Origin: Deltaproteobacteria bacterium
GTDB lineage: Bacteria; Desulfobacterota; Binatia; DP-6
Length of the DNA stretch: 64,000 bases
Direction: 5' to 3'
Assembly: GCA_005888095.1 (NCBI GenBank)
Contig: VBKF01000137.1
Location: forward strand, 21,497-85,496
This document shows, piece by piece, positions 17,899 through 25,518 of the stretch. Position 1 is the stretch's first letter, and each line of letters opens with the position of its first letter. The position numbers and the translations under genes are program-made. The notes below the pieces were generated by a model. That model saw only the letters and a program-made list of their open reading frames with translations. It had not been told where the DNA came from and made no database searches.

Positions 17899-18825
17899 AT
17901 GGGTCGGCTCGACGGCAAGGCGGCCGTGGTGACCGGGGCGGGGCGCGGGATCGGCCGGGCGATCGCCGAGCTGCTCGCGGCCGAGGGCGCCGCCGTGGTG
18001 GTGAACGACCTCGGCGCCGAGGTCGACGGCCGCGGGAGCCAGGCGAGCGTCGCCGACGAGGTGGTCGCCGCGATCCGCGCGAAGGGCGGCCGGGCGGTCG
18101 CGAGCTACGAGAGCGTCGCCGACTTCCAGGCGGCCGAGCGCATCGTCGGCAGCGCGGTCCGCGAGTTCGGCGCGATCGACGTCCTGGTCAACAACGCCGG
18201 CATCCTGCGCGACCGCATGCTGTTCAACATGACGGAGGAAGAGTGGGACGCGGTCATCGCCGTGCACCTCAAGGGGACGTTCAACTGCACCCGCCATGCC
18301 GCCGTCCACATGCGGCAGCAGCGCCGCGGGCGGATCATCTCGATCTCCTCCACCTCGGGCGTGTACGGCAACTCGGGGCAGGCGAACTACGGGGCGGCCA
18401 AGGACGGCATCGCGGGCCTCACGCGCGTCGCGTCCCGCGACCTCGGCCGCTACGGGATCACGGTGAACGCCGTCTGCCCCGGCGCGCTGACGCGCATGTC
18501 GCAGACGGTGCCGCCGAGCGTGCGGCGGGCGCGGGCCGAGCGCGGGCTGGAGACGGGATTCGAGGAGCGCGGCTTCCCGCTCCGGAACTTCGGGCCGGAG
18601 AACGTCGCGCCGTGGGTGGTCTACCTGGCGACCGACGCGGCCCGGAACGTCAATGGGCAGACCTTCCTGGTCATGGCGGGGCTCGTCGCCCTGCTCAACT
18701 ATCCCGCCCCGGTGCGGACGATCCAGAAGGCGGGACGCTGGACGCCCGAGGAGATCGCGACGATCTTCCCGCACACGCTCGGGATGGATCTGGTCAACCC
18801 GGCGCCGCCGGAGACGGCGCGCTAG
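17899..18825 (+). CDS. Short-chain dehydrogenase/reductase, second of tandem pair
   Basis: This 308-residue paralogue shares the same motifs as the upstream SDR: TGAGRGIGRA cofactor site, NDLGAEVDGRG, canonical NNAGILRDRM, a catalytic serine in SISSTSG and NYGAAK. The stretch RDRM-x-FNM-x-EEEWDAV is nearly identical in both copies, so they arose by tandem duplication. The tail ends LVNPAPPETAR. Two-base spacing implies one transcript. The pair may form a heterotetramer or act on acyl-CoAs of different length. Confidence 0.9.
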   Translation: MGRLDGKAAVVTGAGRGIGRAIAELLAAEGAAVVVNDLGAEVDGRGSQASVADEVVAAIRAKGGRAVASYESVADFQAAERIVGSAVREFGAIDVLVNNAGILRDRMLFNMTEEEWDAVIAVHLKGTFNCTRHAAVHMRQQRRGRIISISSTSGVYGNSGQANYGAAKDGIAGLTRVASRDLGRYGITVNAVCPGALTRMSQTVPPSVRRARAERGLETGFEERGFPLRNFGPENVAPWVVYLATDAARNVNGQTFLVMAGLVALLNYPAPVRTIQKAGRWTPEEIATIFPHTLGMDLVNPAPPETAR

Positions 18826-18840
18826 GGCGAGGGGGAGGAG

Positions 18841-18870
18841 GCGGAGACGGTGCGGCCGCCCCGTCTCCGC
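18841..18870. terminator. Hairpin between convergent genes
   Basis: A perfect 10-bp stem, GCGGAGACGG paired with CCGTCTCCGC, encloses a 10-base loop between the SDR gene and the convergent small gene. There is no strong T-run on either side, so it may act as a barrier or a bidirectional terminator. Confidence 0.4.
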
Positions 18871-18886
18871 CGGCGGGAACCGTTTC

Positions 18887-19159
18887 TCAGGACGGCAGCG
18901 GCTCGGACTTCTTGTCGGGCACCGAGAGCGAGGACTCTTCCTCACGGTTGGCTTCCATGAGAGCCCGCAGAATCCGTTCCATGACGGTGATCTCGGTGTT
19001 CATCGACATCAGGCTGTCGAGCGTGCCGGCCCAGTGCTCGTCCGGTCCGGCGTCTCCGTTGGAGAGCACCGCGAGATGGCGGGCCGTCGTAAGCACCGCA
19101 TCCGAAGCGAGTTTCAAGTGAACGGCCAACTCGGTGAAGGTCTCGCGGTCGATTATCAT
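18887..19159 (-). CDS. Hypothetical 90-residue helical protein
   Basis: The ATG at 19159, with an AGGGGG sequence about 10 bases upstream, gives a 90-residue product beginning MIIDRETFTELAVHLKLASD. It is almost wholly helical and acidic, with no cysteines and no membrane segment. The frame continues upstream for over 300 bases but that part has basic, low-complexity composition and is not counted. No family was recognised; it could be a small structural or regulatory protein. Confidence 0.6.
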   Translation of the reverse strand: MIIDRETFTELAVHLKLASDAVLTTARHLAVLSNGDAGPDEHWAGTLDSLMSMNTEITVMERILRALMEANREEESSLSVPDKKSEPLPS

Positions 19160-19467
19160 CGTTCCAAGCCCCCTCGGGGGGCGGGAAGTAGCGAAAGCGG
19201 TGCCAGCGAGGGGTTCCCCGCACGCTCGACGCGGCGGCCGCGCGCGGGTTTCGCAAGGGTTTGCGGACGGCGCCCGGCGGCGACGCTCTTTCTCCATCTT
19301 CTCGCCGGGTTGGACTAGCAAGACGGTCGTAGCCAACGGCGCGATGGCGAACCCGCTCCCCGCAGCCAACATGGCGTCGTCCGAGCACGCCCGGCCCGCG
19401 CCGCGGGGGCACGACCGTGCAAACCTGCTTTGGTTCGAAACCTGAGGCAGCCGCGCAAGGACCGGCA
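19160..19467. other. Intergenic region, no gene seen
   Basis: About 300 bases lie between the 90-residue gene and the PPOX gene, both on the minus strand. It must hold the promoter of the small gene. A GGTTCGAAACC run near 19433 looks like a tRNA T-loop but no cloverleaf can be built around it. No riboswitch core was recognised. Confidence 0.4.
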
Positions 19468-19911
19468 TCACGTTCCGCGCAGCGAGCGCCACATGATGAC
19501 CCGCACCGGATCGATGCGCACCACGGGATGGCGCGTCGAGTCATCGAGGCGCATCACCTTGTACTGCGCGTAGCGTGCGCGCAGGAGACGGAGCGCGGCG
19601 TCATGCGCGGCCGGTTCGGTGAGGAAGAAAGCCGTGCCGCGCACCAGCACCCACGCGAGCCGCGACCAGTCCTCGTCGTAGTCGTCGACGACGAGCGCAG
19701 CGCGAGCGTTCTCGCGCAGGTTCTTGAGCCGCTGGAGCTCGCGGGGCGCGCGGCGCTTCGGCTTCTCGTCGGCGATGAAGTAGAGCGCCGCGTCGTCGAG
19801 CGCATAGCAGACGGGGACGACATGCGGGGCGCCGTCTGCGCCCGCGGTGGCCAGGTGCCCGACGCGATGCGTCTCAAGGAAGCGACGCGCTTCCTCGCTC
19901 CAGACCCCCAT
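19468..19911 (-). CDS. PPOX-class F420/FMN-dependent oxidoreductase (TIGR03668-like)
   Basis: The start at ATG 19911 gives a 147-residue split-barrel flavin-type protein. N-terminal VGHLATAGADGAPHVVPVCY and C-terminal VRIDPVRVIMWRS match the pyridoxamine-phosphate-oxidase-like families that use F420 or FMN, with TIGR03668 as the closest match from memory. It likely reduces or binds a small heterocyclic substrate. It overlaps the upstream hydrolase gene by 38 bases, so both are co-transcribed. If F420 is the cofactor, the organism should make F420; no F420 synthesis gene is in the window. Confidence 0.8.
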   Translation of the reverse strand: MGVWSEEARRFLETHRVGHLATAGADGAPHVVPVCYALDDAALYFIADEKPKRRAPRELQRLKNLRENARAALVVDDYDEDWSRLAWVLVRGTAFFLTEPAAHDAALRLLRARYAQYKVMRLDDSTRHPVVRIDPVRVIMWRSLRGT

Positions 19912-20899
19912 AGCGTGGCTCCCGGCCGGCAAACTCGGCCTGCGCCTCGGCGACGATGTCGCCGTAGCGGCCCTCATATCGCGGCGAGAAGTGGAAGACC
20001 TGGAGGCGATGCACGCCGGCGGCGCGCCCCAGCGCGCCGGCCTGCGCCGCGGTCAGGTGATAGCGGCGAGTCGCCTGCTCGAGATCCTCCTCCAGGAACG
20101 GTGCCTCGCAGAAGAGGACGTCGGCGCCCGTCGCCAGGCGCGTGACCTTGGCGACGTTGGCCGGCGAGAAGAGCGCGTCCACCACGTAGGCGATCTTCTG
20201 GCCCGGGGTCTTCACCAGCAGCTCCTCGCGCAGCGCCGCGAGGGGCCGCCGGCTCCCCGGCACCACCTCGATCGGCGTGTCGGCCGGCGCGCCGGCGCGC
20301 ACGGCGTCCTTCAACGTGTTGAGCCACCGGCCCGGCCGGAGGCCCGAGGCCGCGAGCGCGTCGGCGCGCACGTTCAAGTGCGTGCGCTCGGTCACGGCAT
20401 ACGCCATCGACACGATGCGGTGATCGAGCGGCACGGCCTCGACCGTGAAGACCGGGTCGGCGAGCACGACGCCGGTGAACGGCCGGGGCGGACCGAGCAT
20501 CTCGCGCTCGAACCGGCGGCGGGCCGCGAAGCGCCAGTCGGTCGTCTCTCGCTCGCCGATGTCGGTCACCTCGATCACGAAGGGGTATTCCTCGGTCAGG
20601 TTCCAGGTGTAGCCGGCGAGCTTGCCCTCGACGCAGTCGGCGAGGCCTGCGGGTCCGTACAGCCGCAGCGTCGCGTCGCGCGCGAGGAAGGCGCGCAGCA
20701 GCTGATCGAAGCCCATGAAGTGGTCCATGTGGGTATGGGACACGAAGACCGCCTCGATCGGCAGGAGCACGGGCGCGGGCGTCCGGTCGATCCGTCCGAG
20801 ATCGACGAGCAGCGCACGCCCCTGCCACCGGAGGTTCAGGAGGAGCGCCGGGTCGCCGGTCTGTCCGTTCAGCAGCCGGGGTCGGAAGGTCGACTTCAT
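19874..20899 (-). CDS. Metallo-beta-lactamase-fold hydrolase, RNase Z-like
   Basis: The 341-residue protein has the metal site SHTHMDH at residues 54-60, further histidines in PLDHR and FHFSPRY, and the acidic DALF site, in the order found in RNase Z and its relatives. It is longer than bacterial RNase Z and lacks an obvious exosite, so the substrate may be RNA or another phosphodiester. Its 3' end overlaps the PPOX gene. A TAGAAT box lies 10 bases upstream of the ATG, divergent from the HAD gene. Confidence 0.8.
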   Translation of the reverse strand: MKSTFRPRLLNGQTGDPALLLNLRWQGRALLVDLGRIDRTPAPVLLPIEAVFVSHTHMDHFMGFDQLLRAFLARDATLRLYGPAGLADCVEGKLAGYTWNLTEEYPFVIEVTDIGERETTDWRFAARRRFEREMLGPPRPFTGVVLADPVFTVEAVPLDHRIVSMAYAVTERTHLNVRADALAASGLRPGRWLNTLKDAVRAGAPADTPIEVVPGSRRPLAALREELLVKTPGQKIAYVVDALFSPANVAKVTRLATGADVLFCEAPFLEEDLEQATRRYHLTAAQAGALGRAAGVHRLQVFHFSPRYEGRYGDIVAEAQAEFAGREPRYGGLERGSASLP

Positions 20900-20909
20900 G
20901 GGTCCGCCG

Positions 20910-20915
20910 ATTCTA
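20910..20915 (-). promoter_or_regulatory. -10 box of MBL-fold gene, 10 nt before ATG
   Basis: TAGAAT (minus strand) ends 10 bases before the ATG at 20899. The best -35 candidate, CTGGCG 18 bases upstream, is weak. Confidence 0.3.
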
Positions 20916-20944
20916 GAGAGCGTGCCCGCCGCCCGCCAGCCGGT

Positions 20945-20974
20945 TTGGCCGGACCGACGCCCAGCCGCTATAAG
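20945..20974 (+). promoter_or_regulatory. Promoter with -10 box 8 nt before GTG
   Basis: TTGGCC (20945-20950), an 18-base spacer and TATAAG (20969-20974) lie just before the GTG start at 20983. With the usual 6-8 bases from -10 to +1, the transcript begins at the start codon itself. Confidence 0.5.
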
Positions 20975-20982
20975 GGGCGCCC

Positions 20983-21663
20983 GTGTCGCCGGGGCCGCGC
21001 GCGCTCGTCTTCGACTTCGACGGCGTCATCGCCGACGACGAGCCGCTGCACCTGGCGGCCTTCCAGCGCACGCTGGCGGCGGAGGGCGTCACGCTCGCCG
21101 CCGACGCCTACTACGCGCGCTACCTCGGCTTCGACGACCACGACGCGATCGTGGCGGCGCTCCGCGAGGCGGGGCGACCGGTGACGCCGGAGCGCACCGA
21201 GGAGCTCATGGCGGCGAAAGCCGGCCACTTCCTCGACCTGGTGCGCGACGGCGTCCGCATCTTCCCGGGCGTGCCGGAGTTCGTGCGCGCGGCCGCGGCG
21301 CGCGTCCCCCTCGCCATCGCGTCCGGGGCGCTGCGTCGCGAGATCGCCCTCATCCTCGCCCAGGCGGGCCTCACCCGGGCCTTCGCCGCGATCGTGAGCG
21401 CCGAGGACGTCGAGGAGGGGAAGCCCTCGCCGGCGACTTTTCTCTGCGCCCTGGCGCGGCTGCGCGAGCGGGTGCCGGACCTGGCAGCCGAGCACTGCCT
21501 CGTCGTCGAGGATTCACGCGCCGGCATCGAGGCCGCCCGCCGGGCGGGAATGCGCTGCCTGGCGGTCACCAACTCGTACGCCGCCGAGGCGCTGGCCGAT
21601 GCCGACCTGGTGGTGCGGTCGCTCGAGGAAGTGGGATGGGAGCGGCTCGAGGCGCTGTTTTAG
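20983..21663 (+). CDS. HAD-superfamily phosphatase, beta-phosphoglucomutase-like
   Basis: The 226-residue protein starts at GTG 20983 and has HAD motif I in VFDFDGVIADDEPLH (aspartates 11 and 13), motif II in IASGALRR, the lysine and proline of EEGKPSPATFL (motif III) and motif IV in VVEDSRAG. The helical cap after motif I places it in subfamily IA with beta-phosphoglucomutases and phosphoglycolate phosphatases. The glutamate and histidine after motif I (DEPLH) favour a phosphoglucomutase-like member. It is monocistronic and divergent from the MBL-fold gene. Confidence 0.88.
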   Translation: MSPGPRALVFDFDGVIADDEPLHLAAFQRTLAAEGVTLAADAYYARYLGFDDHDAIVAALREAGRPVTPERTEELMAAKAGHFLDLVRDGVRIFPGVPEFVRAAAARVPLAIASGALRREIALILAQAGLTRAFAAIVSAEDVEEGKPSPATFLCALARLRERVPDLAAEHCLVVEDSRAGIEAARRAGMRCLAVTNSYAAEALADADLVVRSLEEVGWERLEALF

Positions 21664-21680
21664 CAAGCTCGCGGCTCGCT

Positions 21681-21923
21681 CTACGGCTCGAGCAGGATCA
21701 TGCTCGCCGCCTCGGCCACCATCTCCTGGGCGATCTCGCGCAGCGACTTCTCGGGCGCCTCGAGCTTGGCGACGAGCGTCGAGAGCACGGCGAAGTAGCG
21801 CTCCTTCGTCTGGAGGCTCATCGCCGCCACCCGGCCGTCTATCGCCTTGACGAGCCGCCGGTGGGTGGCGCCGATCTGCCGGTCGAGGTCCTTGTCGAGC
21901 GACTCGTTCGCGCGCGCGCTCAT
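21681..21923 (-). CDS. Hypothetical 80-residue helical protein
   Basis: The product begins MSARANESLDKDLDRQIGAT at ATG 21923 and is 80 residues, almost all helical, with a conserved-looking core KERYFAVLSTLVAKLEAPE. A larger open frame upstream is antisense to the outer-membrane barrel gene and was discarded. The composition resembles the small helical proteins at 18887 and 51804, but no family was recognised. Confidence 0.6.
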   Translation of the reverse strand: MSARANESLDKDLDRQIGATHRRLVKAIDGRVAAMSLQTKERYFAVLSTLVAKLEAPEKSLREIAQEMVAEAASMILLEP

Positions 21924-21974
21924 GGGCGCGGGAGTATAGAGAGGCGGCCCCGCCGGTTCAACGCGAAGACGGTC

Positions 21975-23450
21975 GTGCTCGGGGTTCTCTTGGCTGCGAC
22001 TGCTGCGGCCGTCGAAGTCCCGGGAGCGGGCGGTCGTCTCACGGCCGGCGGCTACGTCGATGGCCTGGCGGTCGCCGAGACCGAGGGCGGCAAGCGCGAG
22101 CGGCCGCAGGCGCTGCTCGACGTCCACCTGGACGGCACCGCCGCCCGCTGGCTGCGCGGTCGGCTCGAGATCCGCGAGCGCGTCGGTGGACCGTTCGAGG
22201 GCGGCTCGGGCGCGGGCCTGTACGACTGGTCGCACATCTACCAGAACCGCTCGCCGTCCACGGAGGTGAGCGAGGCGTTCGCCGACGTTCACCTCCGTCG
22301 CGCCGACCTCCGCGTCGGCGTGCAGAAGATGGCCTGGGGAAAGCTCGACGGCATCCCGCCGACCGACATCGTGAACCCGCGCGACTATCACGATCCGCTG
22401 GTCCAGGACTTCGAGGAGCGGAAGATCGGCATCCCCGCCGCGCTCGGCACCTACTACCTGCCCGACCTGCCGCGGCTGGCGCTGACGGGCCTGCGCGCGA
22501 CGCTGGTCTACGTCCCGCTCGCCGTCCCGCCGCGGCTGGCCCTGCTCGACGAACGCTGGTTTCCCCAGAGCCTCGTGCCGCCGAGCCGGGTGGTGGTCTC
22601 GCGCGCGACGCTGGCGCGGGCGGGTCTCCCGTCCGCCACGGGGCTCGTCCTCCCGGTGATGCTCCGCACGCAGAACCATCGGCCGCCGCGGCGGCTCGAT
22701 GCCGGCGCGGTCGCGCTCCGTCTGGGCGGCACGTCGGGGGAGAGCGACTGGGACCTGTATCACTACACGGGTCCCGAGACCGGGCCCGACGTCGACCTCC
22801 GTCCGGAGCTGCAGCTCCTCTCGCTCACGCCGCTCGCCGCCCGCGTCGTCAGCCGGCTCCGCCAGGCGCACGACCCGATCCACATGACGGGAGCGGACTG
22901 GGCGATGCCGCTCGGAGGCTTCACGCTGCGCGCCGAGGCGGCGTGGCTCGACGATCGGCCGTATCTCCGCCGCTCGAGCGACCTCATCGCTCAGCCGGCC
23001 CTCGCGCGGCTGCCGCTGAAGCAGATCACGCGAGAGCTCCTGAAGCGTCACCGCGTCGCGGTGCCGCTCGGCGCCCTGTTTCCTTCCTTCGACACGGTCG
23101 AGTGGGGCGCCGGCGCGGACTACCTCTGGCACGGCTACCAGCCGCTCCTCCAGGTGAACCAGATCGCGTTCCTCGAGCCCACCCCTCCGCTCGTCGTCAA
23201 CGACCCCGAGACCCGCCTCGTGGCCTCGCTCCACAAGCGCTATCTCGGCGAGCAGATGGAGGTCGAGGTGAAGGGCGTGTGGGCCTTCGAGCGGCAGGCG
23301 TGGTTCGTCTTCCCGCGGGTATCGTATCGGGTGCGCGACGACCTCCGCCTGCGCCTCGGCTACCTGGCGATCGGCGGGCCGCGGCTGTCGCTGATCGGGC
23401 AGTTCCGGGCGAACGACGAGTTCGTCCTCGATGCCCGCTACAGCTTCTGA
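21975..23450 (+). CDS. Outer-membrane beta-barrel protein, DUF1302-like
   Basis: This frame encodes about 491 residues of alternating amphipathic strands ending in an aromatic residue (DARYSF), the typical end of an outer-membrane barrel. The stretch KMAWGKLDGIPPTDIVNPRD resembles DUF1302 porin-like proteins often linked to lipid or sterol use. GTG 21975 gives a short hydrophobic signal (LGVLLAATAAA). No ATG is available, so the start is uncertain. It may serve hydrophobic-substrate uptake or export. Confidence 0.75.
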   Translation: MLGVLLAATAAAVEVPGAGGRLTAGGYVDGLAVAETEGGKRERPQALLDVHLDGTAARWLRGRLEIRERVGGPFEGGSGAGLYDWSHIYQNRSPSTEVSEAFADVHLRRADLRVGVQKMAWGKLDGIPPTDIVNPRDYHDPLVQDFEERKIGIPAALGTYYLPDLPRLALTGLRATLVYVPLAVPPRLALLDERWFPQSLVPPSRVVVSRATLARAGLPSATGLVLPVMLRTQNHRPPRRLDAGAVALRLGGTSGESDWDLYHYTGPETGPDVDLRPELQLLSLTPLAARVVSRLRQAHDPIHMTGADWAMPLGGFTLRAEAAWLDDRPYLRRSSDLIAQPALARLPLKQITRELLKRHRVAVPLGALFPSFDTVEWGAGADYLWHGYQPLLQVNQIAFLEPTPPLVVNDPETRLVASLHKRYLGEQMEVEVKGVWAFERQAWFVFPRVSYRVRDDLRLRLGYLAIGGPRLSLIGQFRANDEFVLDARYSF

Positions 23451-23477
23451 GCGGTGGAATCCCGGCGCGCGCCGACG

Positions 23478-23789
23478 CTACGCGAGGCGGGGACCGTGCC
23501 CGCGCATCGCGTGCCAGACGGCCCTGACCACGGCCACTTCCTGCCCCCGGTCGAAGCGGTAGTAGACGTGGTATCAACTCCGGCGGAGCAAGACTCGCCG
23601 GATGCGACGCATGCCGGTCGCAGCGTACGCCGCTCCGGCCTCGGGAGCGGCCGCAATTCGCCCCAGTGCCTCCTCAAGCTCTTCTATGAAGAGCGTCGGC
23701 GCGTCCTGCCTGTTGACCCTCCACCACTCCTCGATCGCCCTGATCTGCGTCTCGGCTCGCGCTGCGACGAGGACCCGCGTCCGACTCAC
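23478..23789 (-). pseudogene. ParE/RelE-type toxin with premature stop
   Basis: The reading frame from 23789 encodes a ParE-like toxin (AETQIRAIEEWWRVNR, then GMRRIRRVLLRRS) and stops at TGA 23574-23576 after 71 residues. The same frame continues as YHVYYRFDRGQEVAVVRAVW and then HAMRGHGPRLA up to TAG 23478, which is the missing C-terminal half of the ParE fold. ParE proteins usually have an arginine at the stop position, so a single CGA to TGA change explains it. Without the C-terminal strands and the catalytic-site region the toxin is probably inactive. It overlaps the antitoxin stop by ATGA. Confidence 0.8.
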
Positions 23790-24019
23790 GATCTGGCGCG
23801 CTTGAGGTCTGCCAGGACCTCTGACGCCGGACGCACGCGGCCGCTACGGACATCTTCCTCCGAGGCGGCGAGCGCTGCGTGGAGACGGCGACGCTCCTCG
23901 TCATCCAAGCCGTCCCACGCGTCGGCCGGGACGAGTTCGATCTCGGTCCCCTCCGGTAGGTCGGTAGGCTCGTCGACCACGATGCGACCGCCCTTCACGC
24001 GCGCCTTCAGAGGCTTCAT
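23786..24019 (-). CDS. Type II antitoxin partnering the broken ParE
   Basis: The 77-residue protein opens with a beta-strand domain (MKPLKARVKGGRIVVDEP) followed by TDLPEGTEIELVP and an acidic, helical C-terminus with E-x-L-x-D-L-K-R. This is the pattern of the small antitoxins that precede ParE/RelE toxins: a swapped-hairpin DNA-binding head and a toxin-wrapping tail. Its stop overlaps the toxin start. With the toxin damaged the antitoxin may persist as an orphan regulator or protect against a homologous toxin. Confidence 0.8.
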   Translation of the reverse strand: MKPLKARVKGGRIVVDEPTDLPEGTEIELVPADAWDGLDDEERRRLHAALAASEEDVRSGRVRPASEVLADLKRARS

Positions 24020-24102
24020 GATCTACCGTAGCCTAGCGCGGGAGGGTGGGAGCCCGCAATCTCGGATATCGCCGGTTCGCACATGATCTCAGGATAAACG
24101 CC

Positions 24103-24375
24103 GTGACTCACGCGCCCGACGTCGTCCCGATCTGCCTGCGCGTCCCCCGCCGCGAGATTGCCTACGTCAAGTTCGTCTTCGAGTCGTACGAGGGTGTGGC
24201 GACCGTGCGCACGCTCGACCGCCACCGAGCGACGCTCGTCGTGCTGACCACCAGGGACTTCGAGCGCGTGGCGCGCGCCGTCGTCGCGTCGCTCGCGGCC
24301 GAGGGCGTGTGCGAGGAGTCGGCGCCGCCGGCCGATTTCGACGGGGACTGGCTCGGGCCCGACGACGACGCGTGA
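24103..24375 (+). CDS. DUF4911-like small protein
   Basis: GTG 24103 has AGGA eight bases upstream and gives a 90-residue protein. The core REIAYVKFVFESYEGVATVRT followed by RATLVVLTTRDF matches the compact alpha/beta DUF4911 family known from Deltaproteobacteria; function unknown. It converges on tatC with a four-base gap. A longer frame from ATG 24046 has no ribosome-binding site. Confidence 0.75.
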   Translation: MTHAPDVVPICLRVPRREIAYVKFVFESYEGVATVRTLDRHRATLVVLTTRDFERVARAVVASLAAEGVCEESAPPADFDGDWLGPDDDA

Positions 24376-24379
24376 CGCG

Positions 24380-25150
24380 TCAGGGCTGCCCCGTCCCCTC
24401 CGCCGGGACCGCGGCAGGCGCCGGCCGCGCCGCGAACAGCGCGACCACGATGCTCACCCCGTAGAGCACGAGCAGCGGCGCCGCCATGAGGAGCTGCGAG
24501 GCGACGTCGGGACCCGGTGTCAGCACCGCGGCGACGATGAAGATGACGACGATTGCGTAGCGCGCCCACGCGATCAGGTGGCGGTGCGTCACCACGCCGA
24601 TGCGGGCGAGGAAGAAGGTCACGACCGGCAGCTCGAAGGTCGCGCCGAAGGCGAGCAGCATGCGCGAGGCGAACGCCAGGTACTCGCTGATGCGGATCTG
24701 GGGGGCCACGCCGATGGAGGTGAACTCGTCGAGGAAGAAGCGGTAGGCGACGGGGAAGACGAACCAGTAGCAGAAGGCGGCCCCGGTCAGGAAGAAGGCA
24801 GAAGCCGCGATCGAGAACGGCACGGCGAGACGCTTCTCCTTCTCGTAGAGGCCGGGCGCGATGAAGCGCCAGGCCTGGAAGAAGATCACCGGGCTCGCCG
24901 CGAAGATGCCGGCGATGAAGGAGACCTTGAGCTTGGTGAAGAACGCCTCCGTCACCCCCGTGCCGATGACCAGCGCCTCGCTGGGCCGCAGCGCGGCGAG
25001 GGGATGGAGGAGGAACGCGAAGATGTGCTCGGAGAACGCGTAGCAGACCGAGAACCCGACGCCGACGGCGACGAGGGCGCGCACGATCCGCCAGCGCAGC
25101 TCCTCGAGATGCGCGGTGAGCGGCATCCGCGCGTCGGTCTCGGGACCCAT
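24380..25150 (-). CDS. tatC: Sec-independent translocase TatC
   Basis: The 256-residue inner-membrane protein has six predicted helices. The N-terminal L-T-A-H-L-E-E-L-R-W-R segment before helix 1 binds the twin-arginine signal, and the FF-x-A-W-R-F-I-A-P-G-L-Y-E-K-E cytoplasmic loop carries conserved residues of the receptor. It functions with TatB/TatA to export folded proteins. It lies 15 bases downstream of tatB in a two-gene operon. Confidence 0.95.
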   Translation of the reverse strand: MGPETDARMPLTAHLEELRWRIVRALVAVGVGFSVCYAFSEHIFAFLLHPLAALRPSEALVIGTGVTEAFFTKLKVSFIAGIFAASPVIFFQAWRFIAPGLYEKEKRLAVPFSIAASAFFLTGAAFCYWFVFPVAYRFFLDEFTSIGVAPQIRISEYLAFASRMLLAFGATFELPVVTFFLARIGVVTHRHLIAWARYAIVVIFIVAAVLTPGPDVASQLLMAAPLLVLYGVSIVVALFAARPAPAAVPAEGTGQP

Positions 25151-25165
25151 GGGGGCCGCCCCCGG

Positions 25166-25435
25166 TCAGGTCTGGCCGGAGGTGGGTTTGTCCGGAGCGG
25201 GTGGCGCTTGCGGGGGCAGGCTCGCCGTCGCACCCGGCCGGGCGGCAGGACGCTCGGGCTCGTCCTCGCGCAGCGCCTGCGTCTGGAACTCCTCGACGAT
25301 CTCGCTCGTCTGCCGCCGGAACTCGGCGATCGCCTTGCCGAGCGTGCGCGCGACCTCCGGCAGCCGTTTGGGACCGAGGACCACGAGCGCGACCACCAAG
25401 ATCACGATCAGCTCGGGCATGCCGATGCCGAACAT
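25166..25435 (-). CDS. tatB: Twin-arginine translocase subunit TatB
   Basis: The 89-residue protein begins [19 protein letters not shown], with the glutamate at position 8 typical of TatB/TatA, a single membrane helix, and the hinge [11 protein letters not shown] followed by an amphipathic helix and a proline-rich tail. The M-F-x-I-G-x-x-E-L start favours TatB, although a dual TatA-like role cannot be excluded. It precedes tatC in the same operon; no separate tatA lies nearby. Confidence 0.9.
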   Translation of the reverse strand: MFGIGMPELIVILVVALVVLGPKRLPEVARTLGKAIAEFRRQTSEIVEEFQTQALREDEPERPAARPGATASLPPQAPPAPDKPTSGQT

Positions 25436-25502
25436 TCGCGGCGAGGGTAGGCAAAAGGGTATCGAGTGTCAATTGAGCGCCGTCGCGGCTCGTGGGGTGG
25501 TC

Positions 25503-25511
25503 TGCTATCGT
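25503..25511 (+). promoter_or_regulatory. Extended -10 box 7 nt before ATG
   Basis: TGCTATCGT (25503-25511) is an extended -10 (TG-n-TATCGT) ending 7 bases before the hydrolase ATG at 25519. No good -35 at proper spacing was found. Confidence 0.3.
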
Positions 25512-25518
25512 CGCCTCG

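Noticed and set aside
19420..19450. tRNA-like T-loop (GGTTCGAAACC)
   Set aside because: No acceptor, D- or anticodon stems can be formed around it.
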